Part shown: piece after piece, positions 1 to 8,618 of the stretch | Layout of the letters: each line of letters opens with the position of its first letter | Position numbering within the stretch: the stretch's first letter is position 1 | Origin: PALSA-1355 sp031400775 | GTDB taxonomy: Bacteria; Planctomycetota; Planctomycetia; Pirellulales; PALSA-1355 | NCBI GenBank assembly: GCA_031400775.1 | Contig: JANNQN010000032.1 | Span: 1 to 29,807, forward strand | Direction of reading: 5' to 3' | Length of the DNA stretch: 29,807 bases | Translations under genes and position numbers: made by a program | The notes under the pieces: model-generated | Told to the model about the DNA's origin: nothing | What the model saw: only the letters and a program-made list of their open reading frames with translations | The model's database searches: none

Positions 1-44
1 CCCCGGTCGAGTTCCGCAATCTGCGATTGCGCGAGTTGCCGTGA
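1..44 (+). CDS. C-terminal end of a probable DUF1080 (3-keto-disaccharide hydrolase-like) protein
   Basis: Only the last 13 codons are in the window, in the frame ending with TGA at 42-44. They read PVEFRNLRLRELP. An ending of the form 'P-hydrophobic-EFRN-hydrophobic-R-hydrophobic-REL' is typical of DUF1080-domain proteins (concanavalin-like fold), which are very abundant in planctomycetes. The match rests on this short tail alone, so the family is a recognition from memory and not a domain assignment. The gene converges on the minus-strand HEAT-repeat gene, and a hairpin lies between them. Confidence 0.55.
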   Translation, partial: PVEFRNLRLRELP

Positions 45-70
45 GCGCGGCGGCGAAATACCAACGAACA

Positions 71-98
71 GGCCCAGGGAGAGCGAATTCCCTGGGCC
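71..98. terminator. Convergent intergenic hairpin, possible bidirectional terminator
   Basis: A perfect 10-bp inverted repeat (GGCCCAGGGA / TCCCTGGGCC) encloses an 8-nt loop between two convergent genes. Neither side has a long T-run (plus side GTTGTAAA, minus side TGTTCGTT), so it is a weak intrinsic terminator by sequence. Position and stem strength still favour a role in ending transcription from both directions. Confidence 0.5.
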
Positions 99-166
99 GT
101 TGTAAAGGTCGCCTAGCAGCCGGTGCGTACTTATGGCGGCCTGGCTAGCGACTCTGAGATTTAGAT

Positions 167-1648
167 TTAGCGCGAGACCACCGTCTTGGAACCAACGGCG
201 GGCAGGCGACGCGCCGTGGCAGACCGAGCGACTTCGAACGTGGCTTGATCGCCGCGGGTCACGGCTTCCAGCTTCAACGTGCCGACCGGGCGAGCCATGA
301 CGCCGCGGGAGCCGGTCGAGATGACTTCCAGGTAACCCACTACGTGGCCGTCGTACAACAGGTAGTCGTGCGACACCTTCAGGCGATCGCCTTGGACTAG
401 CCGATCGCCGGCGTTGTCCAACCGAATCTCGACGGTGCCGGCTTCTTTGCTGACGCGGGCCACGGTGCCGTGGACCGAGTGTCGCGGCTTGTCGACCTCG
501 GGTTGAGCGACCGCGGGGGGTCCGTACTTGGGAGCCAGCGAGACGCCCGCGGCGGGTACGTCGCTCGTGTAGGCGACGGTCGCGGCGGCTTGACTCGACC
601 CTTGGCCTTCGGCGGTCTGCATCTTGTCGATCGCGCCAATCGGCTGCCGCATTTGAGCGGTGCCGTCTGGCGTGGCGAGACCGCGCTCGACCGCGGCCCG
701 TCGCGAGCTGGGGCCGCCTTCGGTCACCTTCTTCTTCCGGCGGGTGGAAGCGGGAGTGGCCTTCTGCGTCGCCGGGGCGCTATCGGTGCGGCGCGAGGAC
801 GAGACCACCGGGGAAGCGGCCGGGCCTTGCGATCCCTTGCCGAAGTCGACCGTCACGGTCTCTTCGGTTTCAATCGCATCGGAGACGATCGCATCGCCCT
901 GGGGCATGATCACTTTGGTGCGGGCCTGATATACCCGGGCGGCCGAACCACGCTGCGCGGCGCGATCGGCTTCGGGTGTCGGTTCCGGCGGGGTCGGGAT
1001 CGTTTCATCAGCCGGCGGCTGGACCGGAGCTTCTTCGCCAATGGGTCCCTGGCCGGGGCAGCAAGCGCACATGGCGCTCTTGGCGGCTTCGCGGACGCGC
1101 TCCGAGGGCTCGATAAAGCAGCCCTTGTCGTTGCGCTCGTAGGCCAACTCCGCCAACTTCTTGGTCATCTCCTCGTCGCAGCAGCAGTCGCGATTGCACG
1201 TTTCGCAGTGCATCGAGGCCGCGTCTTCGATGGCCAACACCGTTTGATAACGGACTTCCTCGGTGCAGTCTTCCAGGGCTTCGATCAGGGCTTCCTTCAC
1301 GCCGCCGTAGCAACCGCAGCCGACCGTGGCCAGGTACTTGATGGCCTTGATCTTCTGGGGCGCCAAGTCCTCTTCGGTCTTGATCTCGGCCGCCTTCTTG
1401 ATGGCGGACACCGGAGACTCGAGGTTCTTGGGATCGGCGAGCGCCTTCATTGCAGGCTTGCGCTCCATTCCCGGAAAGTTGCCGCGGCGATTGCTCGTGG
1501 CGTCACGAACCTTGTTGAATCCCTGGGGAATGCCCAGGAAGTTCCACAGGGTGAACGGCGCAGCCGGCGGGGGCAGCGCGACAGCCTGGTCGCACAAGGC
1601 TGCACCAACGATTGCGGCAACGAGCGACGCTTGTGTGATTCGTTTCAT
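167..1648 (-). CDS. Secreted cysteine-rich HEAT-repeat domain protein
   Basis: Encodes 493 residues. The N-terminus (MKRITQASLVAAIVGAALC) is a Sec-type signal peptide, so export is likely. Residues ~65-205 are helical and HEAT-like, with paired helices such as 'VKEALIEALEDCTEEVRYQTVLAIEDA', and carry unusual cysteine clusters (GCGCYGG, HCETCNRDCCC, CACCPGQG) that could bind metal or form disulfides. Residues ~210-370 are low-complexity and rich in Pro, Ala, Ser and Thr. The last ~100 residues look beta-rich ('GDRLVQGDRLKVSHDYLLYDGHVVGYLEV'). Similar HEAT proteins are common in planctomycetes, function unknown. The start is supported by AAGGA seven bases before the ATG. It is probably not part of the secretion system. 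Confidence 0.8.
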   Translation of the reverse strand: MKRITQASLVAAIVGAALCDQAVALPPPAAPFTLWNFLGIPQGFNKVRDATSNRRGNFPGMERKPAMKALADPKNLESPVSAIKKAAEIKTEEDLAPQKIKAIKYLATVGCGCYGGVKEALIEALEDCTEEVRYQTVLAIEDAASMHCETCNRDCCCDEEMTKKLAELAYERNDKGCFIEPSERVREAAKSAMCACCPGQGPIGEEAPVQPPADETIPTPPEPTPEADRAAQRGSAARVYQARTKVIMPQGDAIVSDAIETEETVTVDFGKGSQGPAASPVVSSSRRTDSAPATQKATPASTRRKKKVTEGGPSSRRAAVERGLATPDGTAQMRQPIGAIDKMQTAEGQGSSQAAATVAYTSDVPAAGVSLAPKYGPPAVAQPEVDKPRHSVHGTVARVSKEAGTVEIRLDNAGDRLVQGDRLKVSHDYLLYDGHVVGYLEVISTGSRGVMARPVGTLKLEAVTRGDQATFEVARSATARRLPAVGSKTVVSR

Positions 1649-1832
1649 CGAGCCATCCTTGATCGACTGTGTTGAACGCGGAATGCCGGCGCGTGCGTAT
1701 CGCGCAACATGCTTGCCAACGTTGCAGCCGCGCGCTTTGCAGCGGCATAGTCCTTCCTATCGAAAAAAGATTCCAAGTCGTATGAATGCAATCTTCCGCG
1801 GCGCAAATTCCTCAGCATCTCCCCCATTCTCA

Positions 1833-2189
1833 CTAGTTCAATTTGATCGTGACGGTAGCGGGCTCTTTGGCCGCTTCCGGCACTGTCACCTTGCCACTTC
1901 CCTTGCGGATACTGTTCTTGGCCGTCCCTTTGGCTTCCAACGTGTACGGCCCCGCCGGCAAATCGTTGAACACAAACTCGCCGTTGGCATCGCTGGTGGC
2001 GGTAGCTTTGGACGGTCCTTCCAGAGAAATCGTGATCTTGGGAGCCGGCTGTTTCCCGTACAGCACCTGGCCTTTGATGCTCGCGACCGGCGATTTGGGG
2101 TCGGCGGCGACCGTCCGCGCTCGCATACCCGCGGCCACGGCGATCATGACCGCGACGGTCAACAGAAAAGCGTTCTTGAATTTCATCAT
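1833..2189 (-). CDS. Small secreted carboxypeptidase-regulatory-like domain protein
   Basis: Encodes about 118 residues from a double ATG (2189 or 2186), preceded by AAGGA at 4 or 7 bases. A longer open frame reaches 2366 but its extra 59 residues show no homology-like features, so the downstream start is preferred. Residues ~1-29 form a signal peptide (FLLTVAVMIAVAAG, with a plausible cut after TVAA). The rest is a single beta-sandwich domain of the carboxypeptidase regulatory-like type (GQVLYGK..., SDANGEFVFNDLPAGPYTL). It is clearly related to the last ~85 residues of the neighbouring large caspase-fold protein, including the shared ending VTIKL, which suggests a local domain duplication. 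Function unknown; such domains usually mediate binding, not catalysis. Confidence 0.75.
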   Translation of the reverse strand: MMKFKNAFLLTVAVMIAVAAGMRARTVAADPKSPVASIKGQVLYGKQPAPKITISLEGPSKATATSDANGEFVFNDLPAGPYTLEAKGTAKNSIRKGSGKVTVPEAAKEPATVTIKLN

Positions 2190-2406
2190 TGTGTCCTTGA
2201 TAGATGTGTCCTGGAGAATCGTGACCGGCCGAGAGAGATGTGCTGGCGCCGGAAAGGTCGATCCATGCTTCCCGAACTTCCTCAAAATCCGAAAACCCGA
2301 CCCAGTCGTGCGGATCGCCGGACTTTGGAAGAAATCGGACAAGGGACCCATACGCCGACAATACAATCGTGTCGCTCGACAGATCTTGCTGGGCTTTCCC
2401 GTCTTG

Positions 2407-5400
2407 TCATTGCAGCTTGATGGTTACATTCACGACGCGTGGTGGGGTGGGAATGGAAACCGGCGCAGGCGGCGCCTTTCGCAGGCCGTTCTTGGCTCTG
2501 CCCTGGGCAGCCACGCTGTATTCGCCCGGCGGCAGATCCTTGATAGCAAACTGGCCGCTGCCGTCGCTTTGCACCGACTTCTTCACGATCATGGTCGCGC
2601 CCATGCCCTCGACGATCGACACCGTGGCATTGGCCACCGGGTCCTTACCGTATATGACCTGGCCCTTGATCGTGCCGGTGGTGGGCGCGGGCGAGCCCTT
2701 GGTGGTCGGCGCGCCGGGCGGACGCTTATCGCGGACCGTGATGGTCACGAGATCTGGTTTGCTCTCCCAGCCCACGTTGTCGTTGGCCCAAAACAGTAGC
2801 GTGTGCGGGCCCAGGGGTAGATCGGGGGGCGGCTCGAACACCAGCACGAACTTTCCGCTGTCGGGATCGGGCGTCTCGATTTGCTTGGGCTTTTCCTTCG
2901 CCTGAGCGTCGAGCTTTCGCTTGTCGAGCGCATGGTTGACGATTTTGACGCCGCTGGCCTCGGCGCCAGTCGGATCGCGGTCCAAGGCCGTGACGCTCAG
3001 CTTCACCGTCTCGCCACGATGCACGATCGGATCGCGCGGCTCGACCTCGACCGTCGGCGGCGTGCGATCGAATATCACTTCAACGCTGTCCGAAATACTC
3101 GCCCGATCGTGTAGCGCGAGCCGCGCCACCAGTTTGGCACGCTTGTTCAGCGGCGGCGAAAGCAGTTCGAATTCCAGATCCGTCACGCCGGTGTCGATCG
3201 AGATCCGGCCCTCGGAGCCAATTTCCTTAACCGCCAGGGTGTATTTGCGATCGGCGTAGCTGGTCAGCTTGTCGTCGATGGTGCCGTCACCCGTCTCGTC
3301 GATGCCCACCTCGACCTTGTCGGCATCGTCCGGGCGGAAGCTGGTATCGGGCGCCGAAACCTGGAGTCGAATCGAGATCGTGTCGACGCCCGACTTGAAC
3401 GCTGCGAGCCGCGTGGGCTGCACGATCTTGATGCTTTCGAGATTGCGCTCGCGATCGTCATTCGACAGTGTCCGCCGCTGGCCGAGCGGCACTTGATAGA
3501 CGAAAGCCCGCGGATAGCCGTCGACGTTCAGCCGGACTTCGGCCGTGACTTTTGGATCGCGGCGCACTTGCGCCTCGAGTTGATCGCGGAACTGGTTCTC
3601 GCGATCCAGCTTGGCTTCGGAATCGGTGATCTGGTCCTCGGCGATCTCGGCCGATTCCTCCCAGCGCACGCTGATCGGGCGACCATCCTGCGGCCGCGCT
3701 CCGCCCGGCGAAAGACCAACCACGACCGATAGCGATCGTTCGCCGTCGAATTCGACTTTCGGTTCGACATAATGCCACGGGGCCCAGGGCGAGACGCGCA
3801 CCCAGTTCACCCACGCTGCGCGATCGGGATTGTCCAGATCGCGAACGATCGCGATCAAACCTCCCGCGATCGAGAGCGGTTCGGGCGGCTTGGATTCCTT
3901 GGCGGGCTCTTTCGTCTCAGCCGGCGGCGGCGGAAATGCGGGAAATGGAATCGCCGTGCCGAGCGCGGCGCTCGCCGGCAATTTCAATTCCTTGATGCTG
4001 GCCAGTTTCTTGAGCTTGGAACGCGGCCGGGCTGCTTCTTTGATCAGTTCATCGGGATCGGTCCGGGCCACGCTGCGGATCTGAGCCAGTCGGGTCGGGT
4101 CGGTTTCGTCCACTCCCAGCAATTCCACGCTGACTTTCCGCTCGCGCGGCGATTCATGCTTGAGCTTGAAAAGGAACGAGGTCACGTGCCCCGGAAACGT
4201 AAACACCATCGGGCCGGCCGAATTCCGCGAAACGAGCGCCCGATTCGCCAATCGCTGTTCGTCATCCGCCGGGTTATTCGCATCAGGCGCCGGATCGATG
4301 ACCAGCTCGATGTCGTCCGGTGGCGGGGCCTCGCACAGAATTTTCCGACTCTTGGAGAGGCCCGGCTGTTCGGCGGACACCGCCGTCAACGACAGCTCGG
4401 CGCCAGCCCGGGCTTGCAAACCCGAGCGGCGCACTCGGAAGTGCAAGGCCACGGTCGGGTGCTCGGCATCCAACGTGATTTTCCTGGCTGCGCCGGGGGT
4501 AACCGGCCCTCGATCGCCGTCGGCGCTCTCGACTTGCAGCTTGCTGGAGTCGAAGTTGACGGTGAACTGAACCTCGCCCGTGTAGCCGCCGGTGGCAGAG
4601 AGCGCGCCGGAGAGATCCTTCCAACCGGCGGACGGATCCAGCTCGAGCCTGTCATCGAACTCGGCGAAGTCGAAGCTGCGAACCGGCGGCGCCGCCCAGT
4701 GCAGCTCGACGAAGGGATTCACCTTCAGCACGACGCTTTCGACGAAGGGAAACACTCGCAGCTCGCGATCCGACCGCACGAGCGCCGTGCCGTCGGCTTG
4801 CTTGATCCGGCCCGGCAGGTTGCGATAGTACTCGGCCAGTTGTTCGCTCAACTCCCGCAATTTCCGGCTGCCGCTGCCGATGGCGTCGGCCGAGGGCGGA
4901 ATCGATTCGGTGAGCTTTTTGGCGACCGTGGGGTCCGCCAGCTCAACGAGCCGCGCTTCGAGCTGCGCTTGCTCGATCGCGCGCGACCAGGGAGGTTTCA
5001 GCCCCGACTGGCGCTGGACGGCGGCCTGTTGCGAGCCAATGACCGCGGCAGCATCGCGCTCGGCGGCGGCCGAGGCAAGTTGCGACTGCGGGGGCCACTT
5101 TCCAGTGCGCTGGAGAGCCTCGACCAATGCCATCCGCGATTGCCCATCCAACAGCGGCACGACCAGCAAATCCTCGATGCGACGCGCCACACCACGCGTG
5201 ATGGGCTCTTTGTCCGCGTCCTTGACCGCCAGCGCGGCCTGCGCCCGCAAGCCGGTTTCGAGCGCCGACAATTGCGATTGCACCCGATTCTTCCGCGTCT
5301 CGAGCGCCGCCAGCCTAGCGGAGCCGTCGGCCACCGCGTTCTGAGCGGGCTCGGCAATCGCGGCGGCCAGCAGTAGATCGAGTTGACTTAACCCTTGCAG

Positions 5401-7215
5401 CAAGTCGACCAGTTCCGGAAACTCGCGCAGCGCGTCGCTGCGGGCGCAACTGGCCCGCGCGTGCCATGCGACCAGGTCGATGGCTCGATAGAAACCGCGA
5501 TTGCGCAATTGCAGGGCTTCGCGAATGGGTCCCGATTGATCGGCCGGGCGGCGGCTGCCCAGATAATCGCGGCGGGCATCCTGCAAGTCATCGAGCAATG
5601 CAGCGCGATCCTGTTCGAAGCGCTTGTCGAGTTCATGCTGGCTGCTCTTCCCGATTGCGTCGCGGCGGCGCGCCTCGTAATCCAGGATCACGCTCTCGTA
5701 ACGACGCCAAACCCGCGGAGCATAGTCGATCGGCGTCCAGCCGCCGTCTTTCTCGGGCTGCGCTTGCCGGTCGCGCTCGGCCCAGGCCTCGCGCAGCACC
5801 AACCATTTATCGGGTGGCAATTCCTTCTCGACCGCAGGGGCGGCCGGCTTGAGTGGCTGCTTCGCCGCGGCGCCTTTTGCCGCAGGAGAGTCGGGGACGG
5901 TTGCTTCGGCGGGCGGGGAATCCTTCTTGCCGGCATCCGGCGCCGCGGAATCAGCCGGCGCCTTCTTGGAATCGTCGGGTTTGCCATCCGCCGGCGGCGG
6001 CGTCTCGGGCTTGGAATCAGCCGCGGCGGGGGTATCGTCAGCCGCTTTTGCTTTGGGCGTGGCGCTATCGGCGACAGGCGGCGCCTGGGCGCCGGCCGCC
6101 AGCAGGCTGAAGCTGCTCGCGCGCCGCGCAAATCGCTCGAACGGCAGCGGCTTCGACGGTCTCGCCGCGGCGCCAGCCGCTGGTTTGTCCTTGGCGGGCG
6201 GCTGTTCCTGTGGCTGTCCTTCGCCACTCTTGCCATCGTCCGAGCGGGCGACCTTGACGATCGGCAACTCAATCGCGTGCATCTGCGTTTCGACCACGGC
6301 CGGGGTGATATCGCCACCGCCCCACAAGATCTGCGGCGTCTGGCTTTCGAGCTCTCCGTATTGCCGGTTCATCCAATCGCGCACGCCGCCGCAAACGAAA
6401 CTCGAGAGCTCGGCCAGATCGACCACTTCGTCGGCCGGATTCACGTCGGCTTCTCCGGCCAGGCCGCGGACGACCAGATGGCTGAACACGGATTGATGGC
6501 TGGCATGGGCGACGTGCGACGACTCGTGCATACTATTGGCCGTCAGGACCCACAGGTTCTGGTCGCCGCTGGCTTTGACGGCCTCGGCCAGCCGATCGGG
6601 AAACTCGTTAACGATCACGCCCAGTCGCGGCTCCGTCGGCAAGTGCCCGGCGTCGAGGATCACGATTTTCAAGCCGGCCTGACAGTTTCTGACCTCTTGC
6701 AAGAAGTCGGTAACCTTCAAGTAACCGCGGGCGATGCCGCGATCCCCCTCGGACTTGAACGTATCGAAGTCGGCGCACAGCAGATAACCGTCGAAGTTGC
6801 CTCCGCTCTTGAACGAGGCGCCGTGCGCGCTGACGTACAACACGAGCGAGTCACGCGATCGCGAAACGATCCGGTCCAGGCTGGCCGCCAATTGCTTCAT
6901 GCTGGCAACCGTCTCGGCATTGCTCAGTCGCTGGCCCTCGATCGTGGCGTCGAAGAACCGCGCGTCGTTCTCGAAGAACGGCACCGGAGGCGCTTCGTGC
7001 TTCTTGTATTCGGTAACCGACAGGTATGCGAAGTACGTGCGCGGCATGAACAGATACCGCCAGATCAGCCAGGCCAGCGCCGCCACGAGCAGCACGAACA
7101 GCAGGCTCCAGAACCAGCGCTTGATCAACTTGGCTTCGGCCGTCGCGGCGCCGGGACGAGATCTCTCGCGCCACGCTTGACGTGGCCGAGAGGAGGGACG
7201 CGGTGCGCTGGCCAT
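2407..7215 (-). CDS. Membrane-anchored caspase-fold (C14-like) protein, apparently lacking the catalytic Cys, with C-terminal beta domains
   Basis: Encodes 1602 residues from the ATG at 7215. The open frame extends to a TTG at 7311, but that TTG lies in the -35 box of the likely promoter, so the internal start is preferred. Order of parts: a basic N-terminus; one membrane helix (~34-56, WFWSLLFVLLVAALAWLIW), with positive charges before it favouring N-in topology; a caspase-like domain (~60-310) with the histidine motif LYVSAHG (His131); an Ala/Pro/Lys-rich linker (~335-470); a long helical stretch (~480-820); several beta-rich segments including an Ig-like one (TPPTVEVEPRDP...); and a terminal carboxypeptidase-regulatory-like domain (GQVIYGK... 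to VTIKLQ). Where active C14 enzymes have DAC, this protein has ILDAGH, with glycine at position 190. The C-terminal part of the fold is kept (VLTANS..., SVFSHLVVRGLAGEAD). It is therefore probably a non-proteolytic scaffold or binding protein. It is divergent from the T6SS arm; a functional link is only inferred. Confidence 0.82.
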   Translation of the reverse strand: MASAPRPSSRPRQAWRERSRPGAATAEAKLIKRWFWSLLFVLLVAALAWLIWRYLFMPRTYFAYLSVTEYKKHEAPPVPFFENDARFFDATIEGQRLSNAETVASMKQLAASLDRIVSRSRDSLVLYVSAHGASFKSGGNFDGYLLCADFDTFKSEGDRGIARGYLKVTDFLQEVRNCQAGLKIVILDAGHLPTEPRLGVIVNEFPDRLAEAVKASGDQNLWVLTANSMHESSHVAHASHQSVFSHLVVRGLAGEADVNPADEVVDLAELSSFVCGGVRDWMNRQYGELESQTPQILWGGGDITPAVVETQMHAIELPIVKVARSDDGKSGEGQPQEQPPAKDKPAAGAAARPSKPLPFERFARRASSFSLLAAGAQAPPVADSATPKAKAADDTPAAADSKPETPPPADGKPDDSKKAPADSAAPDAGKKDSPPAEATVPDSPAAKGAAAKQPLKPAAPAVEKELPPDKWLVLREAWAERDRQAQPEKDGGWTPIDYAPRVWRRYESVILDYEARRRDAIGKSSQHELDKRFEQDRAALLDDLQDARRDYLGSRRPADQSGPIREALQLRNRGFYRAIDLVAWHARASCARSDALREFPELVDLLQGLSQLDLLLAAAIAEPAQNAVADGSARLAALETRKNRVQSQLSALETGLRAQAALAVKDADKEPITRGVARRIEDLLVVPLLDGQSRMALVEALQRTGKWPPQSQLASAAAERDAAAVIGSQQAAVQRQSGLKPPWSRAIEQAQLEARLVELADPTVAKKLTESIPPSADAIGSGSRKLRELSEQLAEYYRNLPGRIKQADGTALVRSDRELRVFPFVESVVLKVNPFVELHWAAPPVRSFDFAEFDDRLELDPSAGWKDLSGALSATGGYTGEVQFTVNFDSSKLQVESADGDRGPVTPGAARKITLDAEHPTVALHFRVRRSGLQARAGAELSLTAVSAEQPGLSKSRKILCEAPPPDDIELVIDPAPDANNPADDEQRLANRALVSRNSAGPMVFTFPGHVTSFLFKLKHESPRERKVSVELLGVDETDPTRLAQIRSVARTDPDELIKEAARPRSKLKKLASIKELKLPASAALGTAIPFPAFPPPPAETKEPAKESKPPEPLSIAGGLIAIVRDLDNPDRAAWVNWVRVSPWAPWHYVEPKVEFDGERSLSVVVGLSPGGARPQDGRPISVRWEESAEIAEDQITDSEAKLDRENQFRDQLEAQVRRDPKVTAEVRLNVDGYPRAFVYQVPLGQRRTLSNDDRERNLESIKIVQPTRLAAFKSGVDTISIRLQVSAPDTSFRPDDADKVEVGIDETGDGTIDDKLTSYADRKYTLAVKEIGSEGRISIDTGVTDLEFELLSPPLNKRAKLVARLALHDRASISDSVEVIFDRTPPTVEVEPRDPIVHRGETVKLSVTALDRDPTGAEASGVKIVNHALDKRKLDAQAKEKPKQIETPDPDSGKFVLVFEPPPDLPLGPHTLLFWANDNVGWESKPDLVTITVRDKRPPGAPTTKGSPAPTTGTIKGQVIYGKDPVANATVSIVEGMGATMIVKKSVQSDGSGQFAIKDLPPGEYSVAAQGRAKNGLRKAPPAPVSIPTPPRVVNVTIKLQ

Positions 7216-7282
7216 GGTCTTCGACCTGGGTAGAGAAAGCGACGGGGGCGCTTGCGAAGGCACCATCATAACGCGGAAACTT

Positions 7283-7311
7283 GGTATAGCATTCACTTTT
7301 AGCAATTGCAA
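7283..7311 (-). promoter_or_regulatory. Sigma-70-type promoter for the caspase-fold gene
   Basis: On the minus strand, a -35 box TTGCAA (7306-7311) and a -10 box TATACC (7283-7288) are separated by 17 bp, with a TG two bases before the -10 (extended -10). Transcription would start near 7276, leaving a leader of about 60 nt before the ATG at 7215. This placement argues against the upstream TTG codon as a start. Confidence 0.5.
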
Positions 7312-7363
7312 CTATCGTGCGAACGGGCCATCGCTAGCAGCAATCTCGAGCCGAGCCTGGTTG

Positions 7364-7393
7364 TTGGCAATGCGAATCGTGACTCGATATATT
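7364..7393 (+). promoter_or_regulatory. Sigma-70-type promoter for the small protein / sigma factor pair
   Basis: TTGGCA (7364-7369) and TATATT (7388-7393) are separated by 18 bp, each one or two mismatches from the housekeeping consensus. Transcription would start near 7400, about 108 nt before the ATG at 7509. It lies back to back with the minus-strand promoter at 7283-7311. Confidence 0.5.
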
Positions 7394-7508
7394 GGTCGGC
7401 GGAGGCGCGCGCCGGCCACGCGAAATCGCGCGATCCGCGCGCCCCGTGGCTCAACTGTCTGAGCGTGTGCGCCGGGGCCGGCCGTGCGTTTCGAGCGAGG
7501 AAGAATTC

Positions 7509-7916
7509 ATGTCCGCAGCCTTCCATCGAGGCGACTCAGGGCAATCGCGGCAACCCGCCGACGATTTGCCAGCTAAACCGGCCGAAAAATCTGCCGCCGA
7601 ACCCGCAGTCGGCTCGCAAATGCTGGACCAGATCCTGGAGCTGGCTTTGGGCGGCGCGCCGCAGGCCGGCTTCGTCGAGCCCGAGGATGTAACCGCCATG
7701 CGCAAAGTCGCCAAGAGCCTGGCAGGCCATTCCTTCTCGCTAGAGCCGGTCGTGGTCGAGTTGATCCACGCCGTCTTGCAGATTCAGTTTCAAAAGGCCG
7801 GCATTCCCTCGGCGACCGTCCACGCCATGGCTCGGCAAATCGCCACAACGCTTTACGACGACCCGTCGGCACGCGCGCGTCTCGAAGCCCTGTGGGCAGG
7901 TTTGTCAGCCAAATAG
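7509..7916 (+). CDS. Unknown 135-residue protein coupled to a sigma factor
   Basis: I do not recognise this protein. The open frame starts at 7392, but an AGGAAG six bases before the ATG at 7509 decides the start; the upstream codons overlap the likely -10 box. Residues 1-35 are polar and probably disordered (Ser, Ala, Pro, Lys). Residues ~38-135 are predicted helical by eye (MLDQILELALGG..., EPVVVELIHAVLQIQFQ, ALWAGLSAK) with no signal peptide or membrane segment, so it should be cytoplasmic. Its stop lies 3 bases before the sigma factor ATG, so the two are almost certainly co-translated. A small helical protein paired with a sigma factor could be an anti-sigma or co-regulator; this is inference from position only. 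Confidence 0.7.
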   Translation: MSAAFHRGDSGQSRQPADDLPAKPAEKSAAEPAVGSQMLDQILELALGGAPQAGFVEPEDVTAMRKVAKSLAGHSFSLEPVVVELIHAVLQIQFQKAGIPSATVHAMARQIATTLYDDPSARARLEALWAGLSAK

Positions 7917-7919
7917 CCT

Positions 7920-8618
7920 ATGTCGACCATCAGCAAAAACCGCGAGCAACTGATCGACGAGTGCCAGGGCCTGGTCCGATCGCTGGCGCTCAAAATTCAA
8001 AAGGGCTTGCCACGCCACCTGGAGCTGGACGATTTGATCAGCTACGGGCAACTGGGCCTTGCCGAAGCGGCCCGCGATTTTGACGGCGCGCGGGGCGGAC
8101 AGTTTACCACGTTTGCCTACTATCGAATTCGGGGGGCCATCTACGACGGCGTCTCGAAAATGTCCTGGGTCAGCCGGGCGCACTACCATCGCGTCAAGTA
8201 CGAGCAGATGGCCAACGACGCGCTGCGCCTGGCGGCCGAGAGCGGCCCGGCGGCCCCGCAGAGCGTCGAACAGGGCGCGTCCTGGCTCAAGAGCATGACA
8301 AGCGCCCTGGCCGTGGTGTATTTGTCCAGCCACAGTGGCCGGGACGAATCCAATGATTCGATCGACGTCGAAGATCGCCGCAGCGTGTCGCCCCAGGCGG
8401 CGGCCATCGATGCCGAGACCTTTCGCAAGGTGCACCAGGTGATCGACGAGCTTCCGGAGGAATGCCGCAGCCTGATCCGGGGGGCCTATTTCGAGGGCCT
8501 GACGCTCACCGAAGCGGGCCAGCGACTGGGGATCGGCAAGGCCTGGGCCAGCCGCCTGCATGCCAAAGCCCTGCAACGGCTGGGCCGATCGCTGCGGCTG
8601 GCCGGCATCGGCGACTGA
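7920..8618 (+). CDS. Sigma-70 family RNA polymerase sigma factor (FliA/SigB-like)
   Basis: Encodes 232 residues. Region 2 is clear at ~34-80: LELDDLISYGQLGLAEAA, then FTTFAYYRIRGAIYDGV. This is the pattern seen in FliA/SigB-type factors that direct RNA polymerase to specialised promoters. Residues ~178-222 form region 4, a helix-turn-helix (LPEECRSLI...LTLTEAGQRLGIGKAWASRL) that would contact the -35 element. The middle (~95-175) is less conserved and polar. The start has no good ribosome site of its own and lies 3 bases after the preceding stop, implying translational coupling. It lies 330 bp upstream of tssA on the same strand, so control of the secretion genes is plausible but not shown by the sequence. 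Confidence 0.9.
   Translation: MSTISKNREQLIDECQGLVRSLALKIQKGLPRHLELDDLISYGQLGLAEAARDFDGARGGQFTTFAYYRIRGAIYDGVSKMSWVSRAHYHRVKYEQMANDALRLAAESGPAAPQSVEQGASWLKSMTSALAVVYLSSHSGRDESNDSIDVEDRRSVSPQAAAIDAETFRKVHQVIDELPEECRSLIRGAYFEGLTLTEAGQRLGIGKAWASRLHAKALQRLGRSLRLAGIGD

Noticed and set aside
2190..2366. 59-residue N-terminal extension of the small regulatory-like protein
   Set aside because: It would bury a clear signal peptide inside the protein; the internal ATG pair has a good AAGGA site.
5395..7233. Long plus-strand open frames (up to 612 codons) opposite the caspase-fold gene
   Set aside because: They are antisense shadows in GC-rich DNA, Arg/Gly/Leu-rich with no domain signature, while the minus strand encodes a coherent multidomain protein.
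7216..7311. N-terminal extension of the caspase-fold gene to a TTG codon at 7311
   Set aside because: The TTG coincides with the -35 box of a well-formed minus-strand promoter, so it would not be in the transcript; the ATG at 7215 leaves a normal leader.
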